64,000 nt of DNA, from positions 1 through 64,000 of the forward strand of contig NZ_FCNZ02000020.1 in assembly GCF_001544495.1 (NCBI RefSeq), read 5' to 3'. Below are positions 1-8,342 of this stretch, piece by piece. A program made the position numbers and the translations under genes. The DNA comes from Caballeronia telluris (GTDB lineage: Bacteria; Pseudomonadota; Gammaproteobacteria; Burkholderiales; Burkholderiaceae). Under the pieces are notes generated by a model. That model worked only from the letters and a program-made list of their open reading frames with translations, made no database searches and was not told the DNA's origin. Each line of letters starts with the position of its first letter. Position 1 is the first letter of the stretch.

Positions 1-209
1 TCATCCGCGCGTTCCATACCATTCAGTACGAACTGACATGGGCAGCCGTGACCCGCTCGTACGGCAAACTGCCTGCGCTGCTCATCCGCTTGCGCGAGCG
101 GCTCAAGCAGCTCCTCAATGAGAAACGGCCCGGGCGCAGTTGCGCTCGAGCCGTCAAATCGCGACCGTTTCGTTATACCGTTCGTGTCCTCAAACGAGAC
201 CTTAACTGA
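1..209 (+). CDS. IS4-family transposase, C-terminal fragment (cut by window edge)
   Basis: The frame starting at base 3 is open from the window edge to a TGA at 207-209 and gives 68 residues. It begins IRAFHTIQYELTWAAVTRSY and ends in a basic tail (PFRYTVRVLKRDLN). This matches the C-terminal end of IS4-type DDE transposases common in Burkholderia. The catalytic DDE residues lie upstream, outside the window, so I cannot tell whether the transposase is intact. The bases just after the stop (CTTAACTGAACGGCATTACG) are where the right terminal inverted repeat of such an element would lie. That repeat cannot be confirmed without the left end. The element sits just beyond the 3' end of the NemA-like gene on the opposite strand. 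Confidence 0.75.
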   Translation, partial: IRAFHTIQYELTWAAVTRSYGKLPALLIRLRERLKQLLNEKRPGRSCARAVKSRPFRYTVRVLKRDLN

Positions 210-249
210 ACGGCATTACGGCCGAAGCCGCTGTTTTCTCCCACTCCGC

Positions 250-1311
250 TTACTCTGCCGTTTCCAGCATCGGATAGTCGGTATAGCCTTCCGGGCCCGG
301 CGCGTAGAACGTCGAGGCGTCCGGCGCGTTGAGCGACGCGTCCACCTCGAAGCGGCGCACGAGGTCCGGGTTCGCGATGAAGGTCTGGCCCCATGCCACC
401 GCATCGGCGTCGCCGCGCGCGATGGCCGCCTGCGCGCTTTCCTTCGTGAACTTCTCGTTCGCGATGTACACGCCGCCGAATGCCTTCTTCAGTTGCGGTC
501 CGAGGCTGTCGGCGGCTTCGTGCTCGCGCGCCGCGATGAACGCGATCTTGCGCCTGCCCAGCTCGCGCGCCACGTAGCCGAAGGTCGCCGCGCGGTCGCT
601 GTCGCCCATCGTGTGCGAGTCCGCACGCGGCGCGAGATGCACGCCGACGCGATCCGCTCCCCACACGTCGATACACGCGTCAGTCACTTCGAGCAGCAAA
701 CGCGCACGATTTTCGATCGGGCCGCCGTAGATGTCGGTGCGCTTGTTCGTGCTGTCCTGCAGGAACTGGTCGAGCAGATAGCCGTTCGCGCCGTGCACTT
801 CGACGCCGTCGAAGCCCGCGCGCTTCGCGTTCTCCGCGCCCTTGCGATAGGCCGCGACGATGCCCGGAATTTCGTCGAGTTCGAGTGCGCGCGGCGTCAC
901 GTATTCGCGCTTCGGACGCACGAGGCTCACGTGACCGCCCGCAGCGATCGCGCTCGGCGCGACGGGCAGTTCGCCGTCGAGGAAGACCGGGTCGGAGACG
1001 CGGCCGACGTGCCACAACTGCAGGAAGATCGTGCCGCCCGCGTCGTGCACGGCCTTCGTCACGAGCTTCCAGCCTTCAACTTGCTCGTCGGACCAGATGC
1101 CCGGCGTATCCGCGTAGCCGACGCCCTGCGGCGTGACCGACGTCGCCTCGCTCAGGATCAGGCCGGCTGCGGCGCGGTCGGCGTAGTACTTCGCCATCAG
1201 CGCGTTCGGCACACGCTCGACGCCCGCGCGCTGACGCGTGAGCGGAGCCATGACGATGCGGTTGCGCAGGGTGAGAGCGCCTACTTTGAGCGGGTCAAAA
1301 AGAGTTGCCAT
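250..1311 (-). CDS. nemA: Alkene reductase, Old Yellow Enzyme family (NemA-like)
   Basis: 353-residue FMN-dependent ene-reductase of the NADH:flavin oxidoreductase/OYE family, the usual length for the family. These cytoplasmic enzymes reduce activated C=C bonds (N-ethylmaleimide, enones, nitro compounds) with NAD(P)H. The N-terminus LFDPLKVGALTLRNRIVMAPLTR is the classic first strand. The substrate-anchoring His183 and Asn186 and the proton-donor Tyr188 are visible in EVHGANGYLLDQF, followed by the YGG...ENRAR motif near 205. The H-x-x-N arrangement is that of yeast OYE1; E. coli NemA has H-x-x-H. An ArsR-type regulator lies 71 bp upstream on the same strand, so the two are probably co-transcribed and controlled by the operator at 1724-1743. 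Exact substrate unknown. Confidence 0.9.
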   Translation of the reverse strand: MATLFDPLKVGALTLRNRIVMAPLTRQRAGVERVPNALMAKYYADRAAAGLILSEATSVTPQGVGYADTPGIWSDEQVEGWKLVTKAVHDAGGTIFLQLWHVGRVSDPVFLDGELPVAPSAIAAGGHVSLVRPKREYVTPRALELDEIPGIVAAYRKGAENAKRAGFDGVEVHGANGYLLDQFLQDSTNKRTDIYGGPIENRARLLLEVTDACIDVWGADRVGVHLAPRADSHTMGDSDRAATFGYVARELGRRKIAFIAAREHEAADSLGPQLKKAFGGVYIANEKFTKESAQAAIARGDADAVAWGQTFIANPDLVRRFEVDASLNAPDASTFYAPGPEGYTDYPMLETAE

Positions 1312-1382
1312 GAATAGTGATCCTTAATGAATTTGAAAGAACCTGGAAGGCTTCGACGACTTTCAGCGCCTGCACGAACGTC

Positions 1383-1679
1383 CTACAGACCCTTGTTGAT
1401 GTGATCGAGGAACGCCTGGATCACGGCCTCGTCGCGTTTAAAAAAGACCCACTGGCCGATCCGCTTCGAGGTCACGAGCCCCGCCTTGTGGAGCGTGGCG
1501 AGATGCGCCGAAACGGTCGATTGGGACATCGCACAGCGCTCGTCGATCTGACCCGCGCAGACGCCATTAGACAGCGGCAGTTCCTGCTGGCTGAAATACA
1601 CCTCCGGCTCCTTCAGCCAGGCGAGAATCTCCCGCCGGACCGGATTGGCCAGGGCTTTGTGAATCGCGTCGATGTCCAT
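1383..1679 (-). CDS. ArsR-family winged-helix transcriptional regulator
   Basis: 98-residue single-domain regulator. It starts MDIDAIHKALANPVRREILAWL, the typical ArsR opening, and has a helix-turn-helix with recognition helix around residues 51-69 (MSQSTVSAHLATLHKAGLV) and a wing ending QWVFFKRDE. Two cysteines, C41 and C49, sit just before the recognition helix. They do not form the ELCVCDL metal site of ArsR/SmtB. Together with the adjacent ene-reductase gene they make electrophile or redox sensing plausible, but this is inference. The product probably represses its own operon with the downstream alkene reductase. A short AT-rich inverted repeat lies 45-64 bp upstream of the start. The start is the ATG at 1679; I see no strong Shine-Dalgarno. 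Confidence 0.85.
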   Translation of the reverse strand: MDIDAIHKALANPVRREILAWLKEPEVYFSQQELPLSNGVCAGQIDERCAMSQSTVSAHLATLHKAGLVTSKRIGQWVFFKRDEAVIQAFLDHINKGL

Positions 1680-1723
1680 GTATTTGCCGATGGGACCTTA
1701 TGAATCGTCTTGGATCGAACTAT

Positions 1724-1743
1724 ATATCGACAAAGTCCGATAT
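1724..1743 (-). promoter_or_regulatory. Candidate ArsR-type operator, ATATCG-N8-CGATAT
   Basis: Perfect 6-bp inverted repeat ATATCG/CGATAT with an 8-bp spacer, inside a locally AT-rich stretch 45 bp upstream of the ArsR start codon. Spacing and base composition resemble known winged-helix ArsR-family operators. Binding is inferred only from position and symmetry. Confidence 0.5.
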
Positions 1744-2123
1744 GCAAGAATTGACACTGTTCGACGTAAGGGTATTCCCGGACCGAAAGCCATATTGGCC
1801 ACTTGGTGGAGTGTCGCTGGAATGCTCACCGGAGGTATAAAAGAGGAAACGGATTTGTCGCACATCGGAGCGCCGTCTGCTGCAAATTTCCGAGTCTCGC
1901 GTGCTCGCGAATGAGACGTCGGCGGGACACGATACAGAGTTGAATCCGGGCGTCGGAAAGAGACAGCAGTCCGAACGAATATTGCGTCGAATCGCGTTGT
2001 GAGACGCCGCAAACTTGCTATGATGAGAAACGTTGAATGAGGTCGGAAATGGGAATGCTGCAAAGAATTAACGCTCGCGCTGTAGGCGCCTCGTTCGACG
2101 GATCATGGCAGGAGCAATCGAAT
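1744..2123. other. Intergenic region without a recognised gene
   Basis: About 380 bases between the ArsR operator and the small coiled-coil gene. It is less GC-rich than its surroundings. Open frames exist on both strands (1698-2063 minus, 1672-1914 plus), but their predicted products are Ser/Arg/Pro-rich without family features and have no convincing ribosome binding site. The region probably carries divergent promoters for the ArsR-nemA unit and for the gene at 2124. Confidence 0.5.
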
Positions 2124-2381
2124 ATGAAACTGGTAGAACGCGTATCGCATCTCGAGTCGGATCTCACAGCAATGAGATCCGATGTGTCTGTCTTGAAAAC
2201 GGATATGTCCGTCTTGAAGACCGGTGTGGCCGCCTTGACAATTGATATGGCCGTCGTGAAGTCCGACTACGCCACCAGGGCGGACGTACTCGAAGCCAAA
2301 AACTCGGTCATCGTCTGGGTCGTTTCCGCTGTTTTCATCGCGCAACTGCTCCCCGGCTTTCTCAAGAAATTCGGTCTTTGA
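2124..2381 (+). CDS. Small coiled-coil protein with C-terminal membrane anchor
   Basis: 85-residue protein if started at the ATG at 2124, chosen because AGGAG lies at 2110-2114, 9 bases upstream. In-frame starts at 2037 and 2106 are less well supported. Residues about 1-55 form a heptad-patterned coiled coil made of near-exact repeats (VSVLKTDMSVLKTGVAALTI), visible in the DNA as tandem 21-base units. Residues about 60-77 (SVIVWVVSAVFIAQLLPGFL) form one transmembrane helix, followed by KKFGL. The layout is like small Burkholderia proteins with a tail anchor and a variable number of heptads. Function unknown; it would sit in the inner membrane with the coiled coil probably cytoplasmic. No operon partner. 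Confidence 0.65.
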   Translation: MKLVERVSHLESDLTAMRSDVSVLKTDMSVLKTGVAALTIDMAVVKSDYATRADVLEAKNSVIVWVVSAVFIAQLLPGFLKKFGL

Positions 2382-2447
2382 TGGATAGTCGGTGATGCTC
2401 CACCGTTGCCGCCAAGGTGGCGCATATCGGCTCGCCGACCGGCCCGG

Positions 2448-2840
2448 TCAATCCGCTTCCAGCACCGAAAGCACGTTTCCCGCCGGATCCTTGAACCACG
2501 CGATCACCGGGCCGCCGCTCGCGCGACAGATGCCGCTGGCGTCCGTCTTCAAACCGGGCTCGTCGTAGTGCTCGAACTGCACGCCGCGCTGCGTGAGCGT
2601 ATCGACGGCATCGTCGACACTCTCCACCGGGAAGTTGAGCACTGTAAACGTCGCAGGCGTGTGGTTGGGCTTCGGGTAAAGCAGCACATTGTTGCCGCCC
2701 GCGAGCCTCAGCGTCAGCAGCCCGTTCGACTCGGAAACCGTCAGTCCGAGCGTATCGCCGTAGAAGGCCCGCGCCTTCGAAATGTCGTTCACCGAATAGC
2801 CACTGAAGGCACGGCTGGCTTTTAGAAGATCATGTTGCAT
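2448..2840 (-). CDS. VOC-family (glyoxalase/bleomycin-resistance fold) protein
   Basis: 130 residues from the ATG at 2840 (MQHDLLKASRAFSGYSVNDI). An upstream in-frame ATG at 2876 would add a Cys/Arg-rich stretch that does not fit the fold. It shows the betaalphabetabetabeta pattern of the vicinal oxygen chelate superfamily: KARAFYGDTLGLTVSE near residue 22 and VIAWFKDPAGNVLSVLEAD at the C-terminus, where Glu is a usual metal ligand. It probably binds a small hydrophobic or electrophilic compound; substrate unknown. It follows the YciI-like gene on the same strand after a 49-bp gap, so the two are probably co-transcribed. Confidence 0.8.
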   Translation of the reverse strand: MQHDLLKASRAFSGYSVNDISKARAFYGDTLGLTVSESNGLLTLRLAGGNNVLLYPKPNHTPATFTVLNFPVESVDDAVDTLTQRGVQFEHYDEPGLKTDASGICRASGGPVIAWFKDPAGNVLSVLEAD

Positions 2841-2889
2841 GGTTTGTCTCCTGCACAAAAAGGTTTCCTTCGCCAAGGCGCCATTCCGC

Positions 2890-3258
2890 TCAAGCCGGTC
2901 CGCCCCAGCCGCTCAAGTCCCTGATTGGCCGCACTTCCACGCAACCGAGGCGCGCCGGCGGAATATCCGATGCCACGCGAATTGCGTCGTCCAGATCCTT
3001 CGCTTCGATCAATATGAAACCGCCGAGCTGCTCCTTCGTTTCGGCGAAAGGCCCATCCGTCACGGAAACGCGGCCGTCCCGCGCACGCAGCGACTTCGCC
3101 GTCTGAGCCGGCTGAAGCGCGTTCGACGTGACGTAATGGCCGCTTGCGCGCATCGTTTCGTCGTAGGCGACCGACTCCCTGACAAGCGCGTCGAATTCCG
3201 GCGGCGACATCGCGTCGAGCTTGCGTTCGTCGTAATAGATCAGACAAAGGTATCTCAT
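2890..3258 (-). CDS. YciI-family (DGPF domain) protein
   Basis: 122 residues from the ATG at 3258 (MRYLCLIYYDERKLDAM); the longer open frame to 3360 is not needed for the domain. The DGPF signature is present (VTDGPFAETKEQLGGF, around residue 65) and is followed by the usual AKDLDDAIRVASDIP helix and VEVRPIRDL strand. DGPF/YciI proteins are small cytoplasmic dimers, often encoded beside ECF sigma factors or other small alpha/beta-barrel proteins. Their chemistry is mostly unknown. Here the partner is a VOC protein and no sigma factor is nearby. Confidence 0.85.
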   Translation of the reverse strand: MRYLCLIYYDERKLDAMSPPEFDALVRESVAYDETMRASGHYVTSNALQPAQTAKSLRARDGRVSVTDGPFAETKEQLGGFILIEAKDLDDAIRVASDIPPARLGCVEVRPIRDLSGWGGPA

Positions 3259-3443
3259 CGGGGTCTCCGGGTCTCCAGGAAGGGGCTCACTGGATCGTCG
3301 TTTGAGGAGCGCGAAAATCGACACGCCGCGCAGAATAATTTCGGCGTGAACGTTCCGCACGCCGCCTGTGGCAACCCGCGCAATACAGAGCGGCGCGGCG
3401 TCTGGTAACCTGCGCGCTTCCTTCAGCCGCTTTTTCTCATTCG

Positions 3444-3851
3444 ATGCAAACGGAACCTCCCTTCAACGAACGCGGCGTCACGCTCTCGCGCGCCGGTCTT
3501 TCCGCAGCCGGTCAGATGTTTCCACTGCGCGACCTGCGTTCGGCACGCGTCGTGCGCATTGCACGCAAAAAGCCGCTGCCGATCGTCATCGCGGCGATCG
3601 GATTCGCATCGCTCGTCGCCGGCGCGATCACGGGCTCGGGGCCCGCGCTCGTGCTCGGCGTGATGATTGCCGTGGTCGGTTATCTGTCGTGGATCACGCA
3701 GGACGTCATCTATCAGTTGCTCGTGACGACGCCCGATGGCGAGCGCGAAGTGCTCATCACGACCGACCAGGCGTTCGCCGAGCGCGTCGCCGCGCTCGTC
3801 CATCAGGCGATCGAGAAACACGCGCAGAGCGCAACGCCGTCTGCAAGCTGA
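3444..3851 (+). CDS. DUF6232-type small membrane protein
   Basis: 135-residue protein. The soluble N-terminal part (NERGVTLSRAGLSAAGQMFPLRDLRSARVVRIARKK) is followed by two adjacent hydrophobic segments at about residues 44-62 and 66-84, then a short beta/alpha tail (VIYQLLVTTPDGEREVLITTDQAFAERVAALVHQAIEKH). This fits the DUF6232 family widespread in Burkholderia, of unknown function. Topology is probably both ends cytoplasmic. It stands alone and converges with glycogen phosphorylase, whose stop codon is 28 bp away. Confidence 0.75.
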   Translation: MQTEPPFNERGVTLSRAGLSAAGQMFPLRDLRSARVVRIARKKPLPIVIAAIGFASLVAGAITGSGPALVLGVMIAVVGYLSWITQDVIYQLLVTTPDGEREVLITTDQAFAERVAALVHQAIEKHAQSATPSAS

Positions 3852-3878
3852 CGCGCGGGTTGGCCGCGCCGTGCGTCG

Positions 3879-6332
3879 TCAGCCGAGGTCGAGCGGCTCG
3901 ACGTGCCAGATTTCATGCGCGTATTCCGCAATCGTCCGGTCCGACGAGAAAATGCCCATCCCGGCGACGTTCTCGATCGCACTTCTCGTCCACGCGTCCT
4001 TGTCGAGAAATTTCGCGTCGACTTCGGCCTGCGTCTTGTCGAAGCTGTCGAAATCGGCGAGCACCATGTAGTGGTCGCCCCAGTCCACGAGCGTGTGGAA
4101 GATGTCGTAGAAACGATGCGGCTCGTCGGGCGAAAAATGCCCGAGCCGGATCTGGTCGAGCGCGACCTTCAACTCCGGATTGCTCTCGTAGATCTGTCGT
4201 GGCCGATAACCCGCCGCGCGCAGCGACTCGATCTCGTCGGTCGAATGGCCGAACACGAACATGTTTTCGCGGCCGACGGCGTCGCAGATCTCGATGTTCG
4301 CGCCATCCAGCGTGCCGATGGTCAGCGCGCCGTTCAGCGCGAGCTTCATGTTGCCGGTGCCCGACGCTTCCGTGCCCGCCATCGAGATCTGCTCCGACAG
4401 ATCGGCCGCCGGAATGATCAGTTCCGCGACGCTCACGCCGTAGTTCGGAATGAAGCCCACCTTCAGTCGGTCGCCGATGAGCGGGTCGGCGTTGATCTTC
4501 TTCGCGACGTCGTTGATGAGCTTGATGATGTTCTTCGCCATCTTGTACGCGGACGCCGCCTTGCCCGCGAACATCACGACGCGCGGCGTCCAGTCGCGCT
4601 CCGGCTCCTCGCGGATACGGTTGTAGCGCACGATCACATGCAGGATGTTGAGCAACTGCCGCTTGTATTCGTGGATGCGCTTGACCTGCAGATCGAAGAG
4701 CGCGTTCGGGTCGATGATCGCGCCGGTCTCGCGCTTCGCGCGCTCGACGAGCCGCAATTTGTTCGCAAACTTCGCTTCGTGGAAGGCGCGGCGGAAGTCG
4801 GGATCGTCGCGCCATTCGCGCAGGCGTCCAAGTTCGAAGAGATCGGTGCGCCAGCGCGGCCCGAGCCGCTGATCAATCAGCGACGACAGCGACGGACTCG
4901 CCTGCGCCAGCCAGCGGCGCGGCGTGATGCCGTTCGTCACGTTGGTGAAGCGCTCGGGATACATGCGCGCGAAGTCGGAGAAAATGTTCTGCGTCATCAA
5001 CTGCGAATGCAGCTTCGACACGCCATTCACCTTATGGCTCGCGACGATGGCGAGATGCGCCATGCGCACGCGGCGCTGGCCGTATTCGTCGACGAGCGAG
5101 ATGCGGCGGATCAGATCGACGTCGCGGCCGAATTTCTCGGTGACCTGCTTCAAGAACTGCGCGTTGATGTCGAAAATTATTTCGAGATGGCGCGGCAAGA
5201 GGCGCGCAAGCATCTCGACGTCCCACGTTTCGAGCGCCTCGGGCATCAGCGTGTGATTCGTGTACGAGAACATCTGCTGCACGAGCTTCCACGCCTTGTC
5301 CCACGGCACGTGATGCGTGTCGACCAGAAGCCGCATCAGCTCGGGGATCGCCAGCACCGGATGCGTGTCGTTCAGGTGCACGGCCACCTTCTCCGCGAGG
5401 CGCCCGAAGTGCGAATGCGTGCGCTGATAGCGGCGGATCAGGTCCTGCATCGTCGCCGAGACGAAGAAATATTCCTGACGCAGACGCAGTTCGCGGCCGG
5501 CCTGCGTGGAGTCGTCCGGATAGAGCAGGCGCGACACGTGCTCCGACGTGTTCTTCGCCTCCACCGCGCGCCGGTAGTCGCCCTGATTGAACGCGGAGAG
5601 ATCGAATTCGTCGGTGGCGCGCGCCGACCAGAGCCGCAGCGTGTTGGTCGCGGTGGTCGCGAATCCGGGGATGACGGTGTCGTACGCCATCGCGTTCACA
5701 TGCTCGGTCTCGATCCACTCGGTGCGGTCGTCGTACTGCACCGTGCGGCCGCCGAAATGAACCAGATAGACCACTTCGGGACGCGGAAACTCCCACGGAT
5801 TGCCCGCGCGCAGCCAGTAATCGGGCGTCTCGACCTGATTGCCGTCGACGATCGTCTGCCGGAACATGCCGTATTCGTACCGGATTCCGTAGCCGAAGCC
5901 CGGAATGCCGACCGTCGCCATCGAATCGAGGAAACACGCCGCCAGCCGCCCGAGGCCGCCGTTGCCGAGCGCGGCATCGGGTTCCAGATCCTCCAGCGTG
6001 TTGATGTCGACGCCCAGACCCGAGAGCGCGTCGCGCACCTCGTCGTGGATGCCGAGCGCGAACAGCGCGTTCGTGAAGGTTCTGCCGATCAGGAACTCCA
6101 TCGACAGGTAATAGACGCGCTTGACGTCCTGTTCGTATTGCTGGCGCGTGGTGCGCATCCAGCGCGCGACGAGCCGGTCGCGCACCGCCAGTTCGACCGC
6201 GTGCAGCCAGTCGCGCGGTTGCGCGGTCACCGCATCCTTGCCGACGCCGTACATCAGGCGGTTTGAAATGGAGCGCCGCAGCGCGTCGACAGTACTGTTG
6301 AGCTGGTCGAATTCCAGATCGACGGATGTCAT
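3879..6332 (-). CDS. glgP: Glycogen/starch/alpha-glucan phosphorylase
   Basis: 817-residue GT35 enzyme from the ATG at 6332, preceded by GGAGG at optimal distance; the open frame extends 18 codons further upstream. It phosphorolyses alpha-1,4-glucans to glucose-1-phosphate with pyridoxal phosphate in the cytoplasm. Hallmarks run in order: RVYYLSMEFLIGR near 70, LGNGGLGRLAACFLDSMA near 120, the HLNDTHP motif near 330, NVTNGITPRRWL near 470, and the PLP-lysine segment GTEASGTGNMKLALNGALTIG near 650. Length and motifs are complete. No other glycogen gene (glgA, glgB, glgC, glgX) is in the window, so it is a stand-alone locus. The roughly 280 bp upstream include a T-rich stretch near 6456-6467. 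Confidence 0.95.
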   Translation of the reverse strand: MTSVDLEFDQLNSTVDALRRSISNRLMYGVGKDAVTAQPRDWLHAVELAVRDRLVARWMRTTRQQYEQDVKRVYYLSMEFLIGRTFTNALFALGIHDEVRDALSGLGVDINTLEDLEPDAALGNGGLGRLAACFLDSMATVGIPGFGYGIRYEYGMFRQTIVDGNQVETPDYWLRAGNPWEFPRPEVVYLVHFGGRTVQYDDRTEWIETEHVNAMAYDTVIPGFATTATNTLRLWSARATDEFDLSAFNQGDYRRAVEAKNTSEHVSRLLYPDDSTQAGRELRLRQEYFFVSATMQDLIRRYQRTHSHFGRLAEKVAVHLNDTHPVLAIPELMRLLVDTHHVPWDKAWKLVQQMFSYTNHTLMPEALETWDVEMLARLLPRHLEIIFDINAQFLKQVTEKFGRDVDLIRRISLVDEYGQRRVRMAHLAIVASHKVNGVSKLHSQLMTQNIFSDFARMYPERFTNVTNGITPRRWLAQASPSLSSLIDQRLGPRWRTDLFELGRLREWRDDPDFRRAFHEAKFANKLRLVERAKRETGAIIDPNALFDLQVKRIHEYKRQLLNILHVIVRYNRIREEPERDWTPRVVMFAGKAASAYKMAKNIIKLINDVAKKINADPLIGDRLKVGFIPNYGVSVAELIIPAADLSEQISMAGTEASGTGNMKLALNGALTIGTLDGANIEICDAVGRENMFVFGHSTDEIESLRAAGYRPRQIYESNPELKVALDQIRLGHFSPDEPHRFYDIFHTLVDWGDHYMVLADFDSFDKTQAEVDAKFLDKDAWTRSAIENVAGMGIFSSDRTIAEYAHEIWHVEPLDLG

Positions 6333-6610
6333 CGAAGCCTCCGGTGTTTGCAGCGTATGCAACGGGGCAAGGCGCGTGCCGCGCATCCGAAACGAAAGGC
6401 AGCCGGTCGACGCCAGGCGCCCGTGGCATGGGTGAAGGTGCAGGTTACGCTAGTTTTATTTTTTTTGGTATGACCGCACGATTGATGATTTTCGGCACCG
6501 CTCACGCGATACGTGCTGGATTCTGTAACATTTTCAACGTCAAGCGAGCGCCCGTTGCCGCGTCAAAATGATTCGCTATCCTGATGTTCTTTCTTCCATG
6601 CACGATGCGC

Positions 6611-7432
6611 TCAGCCGCGTCGCCGTGGCACGCGCGCGGCGATCAACAGAAGCGCCGCCAGCGACACGGCCAGCAAAATCAGCGACAACGCCGAAGCCGG
6701 CAAGTAATACCCGCGATTCACCTGCCCGACCACGACGATCGGCACCGTCGCGAAACCCGGCGGATAGACGGTCAGCGTCGCGCCGAGTTCGCCGAGCGAG
6801 AGCGCGAAGCCGAGCGCGAGACTCGCGCGGATCGCGGGAACGAGTTGCGGCAAGACGATCCGCGCGAGCACCATGCGCGGCGGTGCGCCGAGGCTCGCCG
6901 CCGCTTCGCGCAGCACGGTCAGTTCGGGGCGCAGCGCGGCGGCGGCGCTTCGATAACAGAATGGCAGCACGAGCGCGAGTTGCACCAACACGACGATTGC
7001 CGCCGATCCCGACAAGTCCACCGGCTTCTTGTGATAGGCGATCAGCACCGACAGCCCGAGCACGACGCTCGGCACGCCGTTCGGCATCATCGCGACGGCA
7101 TCGACGAGCGCGCCGAGACCGCGCCGGTCGCGGCCCTCCAGCGCGAGCGCGAGCCACAATCCGAGCAGCGTGCCGAGCACCGCGACGCCGAACCCGATTT
7201 CGAGGCTCGTCGTCAGCGCGTCGAAGTCGCTTGATCCGAGACGCTCGAACCAGCGCATGCTGAAACCGTCGGGCAGGATCGTGCCGGACCAGTGCGCCGC
7301 CACGCTCGACATCGCCACCACCAGCACCGGCAGCACGAAGAGCCAGAAACACAGCAGCGCGACGAAAATCGTGAACAATGCGCCCGCCAGCTTGCGCGGC
7401 TTCACTGCAACGAGCGGCCATTCAGCGGCCAT
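6611..7432 (-). CDS. phnV: 2-aminoethylphosphonate ABC transporter, permease (PhnV)
   Basis: 273-residue inner-membrane permease with six predicted hydrophobic segments and the EAA-loop consensus LREAAASLGAPPRMVLARIVLPQLVPAI near residue 180. The family is that of Fe3+/AEP-type permeases. It is last in the four-gene run phnS-phnT-phnU-phnV, the same order as the characterised Salmonella AEP importer. Its start overlaps the end of phnU by 11 bases, pointing to translational coupling. Specificity for 2-aminoethylphosphonate is inferred from the binding protein and gene order. Confidence 0.85.
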   Translation of the reverse strand: MAAEWPLVAVKPRKLAGALFTIFVALLCFWLFVLPVLVVAMSSVAAHWSGTILPDGFSMRWFERLGSSDFDALTTSLEIGFGVAVLGTLLGLWLALALEGRDRRGLGALVDAVAMMPNGVPSVVLGLSVLIAYHKKPVDLSGSAAIVVLVQLALVLPFCYRSAAAALRPELTVLREAAASLGAPPRMVLARIVLPQLVPAIRASLALGFALSLGELGATLTVYPPGFATVPIVVVGQVNRGYYLPASALSLILLAVSLAALLLIAARVPRRRG

Positions 7433-8342
7433 TGCGGCCTCCCGTGCGACGATTCACCCGGCGATACAACGCATAGAGCGACAACGACATCGCCAGCATC
7501 ACGACCGAGCCGGCGGCGGCCGTCGCGAGGTCGAGATCAACGGTGGCGGCGCTGTAGATCGCGATCGGCAGCGTGATCAGATGCGCGCTGCCGAGCACGA
7601 GCAGGATGCCAAACTCGTTGAGCGTCAAGAGGAAGCAGAGGATCGTGCCCGCCGCGATGCCCGGCCACGCGAGCGGCAGCACCACCTTGAACGCCACCCG
7701 CCAGCCGTTCGCGCCGAGACTTTTCGCGGCCTCGACGAGCCGCATGTCGAGCGTCGCGTAAGAGGCGAGCGTCGGCCGGACGACGAACGGCGCGTAGAAC
7801 ACGACTTCCGCGAGAATCACGCCGCCGATGCCGAACAGGAAGTCGAGCGGCGGCGCATCGAGATGAAAGATGCGCTGCAAGCCGATACTCACCGATCCCT
7901 GCGATCCATACAGAAAAATCAGCGTGAACGCGACCAGAAACGACGGAAACGCCACGAACAGTTCGAGAAAGCGCGTCAGGAGCCGGGTGCCGGGAAACGG
8001 CCGGAAGAACAGCATCGACGCGAGCGCGACGCCCAGCAGCGACGCGAGGCCCGCGCTCGCGAACAGAATGCCGAGCGTCGTGCCGATCACGCCGCGCGTC
8101 TCCGGATTCGCGAAGAACGCCGCGTACGCGTGCAGACTGAAGCCACCGGGCGCGCTCACGCTCAGGATCACGAGCCGCGCGAGCGGATACGCGACGAGCG
8201 GCCCCAGAATCACGATCAGGATGAAAAGCAGTTGCCACTGCGCGTAGCGCTCGCGGCGCTTTGCTTCGGACGCGTGCGCGGCGAACTGCGCGGCAAGACG
8301 CGGGTCGGCGGCGACGTCGTCAGGGACGAACAAGGACGACAT
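7422..8342 (-). CDS. phnU: 2-aminoethylphosphonate ABC transporter, permease (PhnU)
   Basis: 306 residues from the ATG at 8342 (MSSLFVPDDVAADPRL); the longer open frame upstream lies inside phnT in another frame and is not real. There is a cytoplasmic N-terminal tail of about 45 residues, then roughly six transmembrane helices starting at LLFILIVILGPLVAYPLARL. The coupling EAA motif is VEAAKSLGANGWRVAFKVVLPLAWPGIAAG near residue 200. It pairs with PhnV to form the transmembrane channel. The start lies 23 bases inside the end of phnT, so the two are translationally coupled. Confidence 0.87.
   Translation of the reverse strand: MSSLFVPDDVAADPRLAAQFAAHASEAKRRERYAQWQLLFILIVILGPLVAYPLARLVILSVSAPGGFSLHAYAAFFANPETRGVIGTTLGILFASAGLASLLGVALASMLFFRPFPGTRLLTRFLELFVAFPSFLVAFTLIFLYGSQGSVSIGLQRIFHLDAPPLDFLFGIGGVILAEVVFYAPFVVRPTLASYATLDMRLVEAAKSLGANGWRVAFKVVLPLAWPGIAAGTILCFLLTLNEFGILLVLGSAHLITLPIAIYSAATVDLDLATAAAGSVVMLAMSLSLYALYRRVNRRTGGRNGR

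Noticed and set aside
1698..2063. 121-codon minus-strand frame in the ArsR upstream gap
   Set aside because: No ribosome binding site, Ser/Arg/Pro-rich product, overlaps the likely promoter and operator.
3903..6266. 787-codon open frame on the plus strand
   Set aside because: Exactly antisense to glycogen phosphorylase; Arg/His/Val-rich product without a family, produced by GC-biased third positions.
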